Assembly (NCBI GenBank): GCA_019308655.1
Contig: JAFDHS010000002.1
Coordinates: 1-16,757, forward strand
DNA from: Deltaproteobacteria bacterium
GTDB taxonomy: Bacteria; Desulfobacterota; Desulfobacteria; Desulfobacterales; JAFDHS01
DNA: 16,757 nucleotides
Direction of reading: 5' to 3'
Position numbers and translations under genes: made by a program. Positions 16,153 to 16,757 of this stretch are shown here, piece after piece. A model generated the notes under the pieces. It did not search any database, was not told the origin of the DNA, and worked only from the letters and a program-made list of their open reading frames with translations. Position 1 is the first letter of the stretch; each line of letters begins with the position of its first letter.

Positions 16153-16229
16153 GGTGAGTGTAGCTCAGTCGGTAGAGCACTAGGTTGTGGTCCTGGGAGT
16201 CGAGGGTTCAAGTCCCTTCACTCACCCCA
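16153..16229 (+). tRNA. tRNA-His (anticodon GTG)
   Basis: A full cloverleaf can be drawn. The acceptor GTGAGTG (16154-16160) pairs with CACTCAC (16219-16225). The anticodon stem CTAGG/CCTGG holds loop TTGTGGT with anticodon GTG. The T-arm GAGGGTTCAAGTCCCTT is present. An extra G at 16153 faces C73 at 16226, the G-1 identity element of tRNA-His. CCA is encoded at 16227-16229. Confidence 0.97.
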
Positions 16230-16244
16230 TTTTTTCCCAAACAG

Positions 16245-16321
<77 letters not shown>

Positions 16322-16331
16322 CGACATTCTT

Positions 16332-16366
16332 AGGGTTTCAGCGGATTTCTGCTGAGCCCTTTTTTT
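16332..16366 (+). terminator. Intrinsic terminator after the tRNA pair
   Basis: AGGGTTTCAGC (16332-16342) pairs with GCTGAGCCCT (16351-16360), with one bulge and one wobble, around an 8-nt loop. A run of seven T follows. It lies 10 nt after the tRNA-Arg CCA. Confidence 0.85.
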
Positions 16367-16519
16367 GTTTCCGGTCCCGCTCCGGTCTTTTGGATTTCTT
16401 TCCTTGTTCCACATGGGGAATCGGCCGTTTTGATCCGGCGAAAACCCCAGATCCACGAAGTTCACATCATTTTTTATTCAAAAAAATGATCCACAGTTAA
16501 AAATATTTGTATAGTCGGC
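16367..16519. other. Non-coding stretch between terminator and csp promoter
   Basis: No convincing gene. The only long frame runs antisense through tRNA-Arg and is artefactual. Bases 16466-16475 and 16481-16490 form a perfect 10-bp inverted repeat (ATCATTTTTT and AAAAAATGAT) with a 5-nt loop. It has no GC clamp, so it is a poor terminator, and its role is unclear. Confidence 0.6.
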
Positions 16520-16547
16520 TTGACATGTTGAATAAAGTAACTATTTT
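16520..16547 (+). promoter_or_regulatory. Sigma70-like promoter of the cold-shock gene
   Basis: A perfect -35 TTGACA (16520-16525) and TATTTT (16542-16547, 4/6) are separated by 16 nt. The predicted start near 16554 would leave a leader of about 135 nt before the csp start codon. A long leader is typical of cold-shock mRNAs. Confidence 0.55.
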
Positions 16548-16554
16548 TAAAATA

Positions 16555-16689
16555 TAAAATTAAGGCCTTCCCACGGTGGGCGGGTCAGTTTCGTTACTGA
16601 AGGAAAGTTCCATTTGTTAATTGTTAAAGTGGCACACCTGATGTTGGGAACGTATGAAAAAAAGTATTTTTTAAAAGGAGTATGTCACG
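16555..16689 (+). promoter_or_regulatory. Structured 5' leader of the cold-shock gene
   Basis: The predicted leader contains CCCA-CGG-TGGG (16570-16580) and TCAGT-N6-ACTGA (16585-16600), both bracketed by CCTTC (16566-16570) and GAAGG (16599-16603), so hairpin and outer-stem pairings compete at the shared GA. A tandem TTGTTAA pair follows (16614-16627), then an A/T-rich stretch and AAAAGGAG. A temperature-responsive fold is an inference from the gene and layout. Confidence 0.45.
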
Positions 16690-16757
16690 ATGGCGAATGG
16701 AATTGTAAAATGGTTTAATGACAGCAAAGGTTTTGGATTTATTGAGCAGGAAGATGG
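16690..16757 (+). CDS. cspA: Cold-shock protein, 5' end only
   Basis: The 22 visible codons read MANGIVKWFNDSKGFGFIEQ and onward, the start of a CspA-type cold-shock domain (normally about 66-70 aa). These are single-stranded nucleic-acid binding proteins that act as RNA chaperones. The RNP1 motif KGFGFI is intact, and KWF lies on the first strand. GGAG at 16677-16680 is 9 nt before the ATG. The gene is cut by the window edge. Which csp paralogue it is cannot be decided, so the symbol denotes the family only. Confidence 0.93.
   Translation, partial: MANGIVKWFNDSKGFGFIEQED

Noticed and set aside
15984..16211. N-terminal extension of the small membrane protein through tRNA-His
   Set aside because: The first residues are antisense tRNA; the ATG at 16091 lacks a Shine-Dalgarno site, and the promoter at 16023-16051 lies downstream of it.

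Overview
The window looks like chromosomal DNA from a sulfate-reducer-type deltaproteobacterium (Desulfobacterota, probably Desulfobacterales-like). This rests on the gene order of the division and cell-wall (dcw) cluster, the moderate GC content, strong Shine-Dalgarno sites, a radical SAM gene placed directly after ftsZ, and a selenocysteine elongation factor. Taxonomy is an inference; no marker here fixes the genus.

Bases 1-10768 (+ strand) hold most of a dcw cluster in the order murF (3' end only), mraY, murD, ftsW, murG, murC, murB, ftsQ, ftsA, ftsZ. The genes are tightly packed: murD/ftsW and ftsW/murG overlap by 4 nt, murB/ftsQ overlaps by 14 nt, and ftsQ/ftsA are 1 nt apart. They cover UDP-MurNAc-pentapeptide synthesis (MurB, MurC, MurD, MurF), lipid I and lipid II formation (MraY, MurG), septal glycan polymerisation (FtsW) and the divisome scaffold (FtsQ, FtsA, FtsZ). 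No ddl (D-Ala-D-Ala ligase) lies between murC and ftsZ. FtsZ carries an apparently recent 30-bp in-frame tandem duplication in its N-terminal tail, and MurB has Cys where the catalytic Ser is usual.

Bases 10824-12551 encode a radical SAM protein of uncharacterised function with a second cysteine cluster at its C-terminus. It converges on a minus-strand operon across a palindromic intergenic element (about 12541-12676) built from AAAGTG-type units. The element encodes the last residues of the radical SAM protein and contains a terminator-like hairpin.

Bases 12681-15983 (- strand) read as an operon: a 57-residue two-helix membrane protein, then selB, then a DUF2333-type membrane-anchored protein. 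A sigma70-like promoter lies upstream at 16023-16051.

Bases 16153-16321 (+) hold tRNA-His(GTG) and tRNA-Arg(TCG), followed by an intrinsic terminator. The last 400 bases are a non-coding region with a promoter and a structured leader of about 135 nt, running into a cold-shock protein gene cut by the window end. I see no CRISPR array, prophage, transposase or defence system. The most unusual objects are the palindromic element, the ftsZ repeat and the csp leader.
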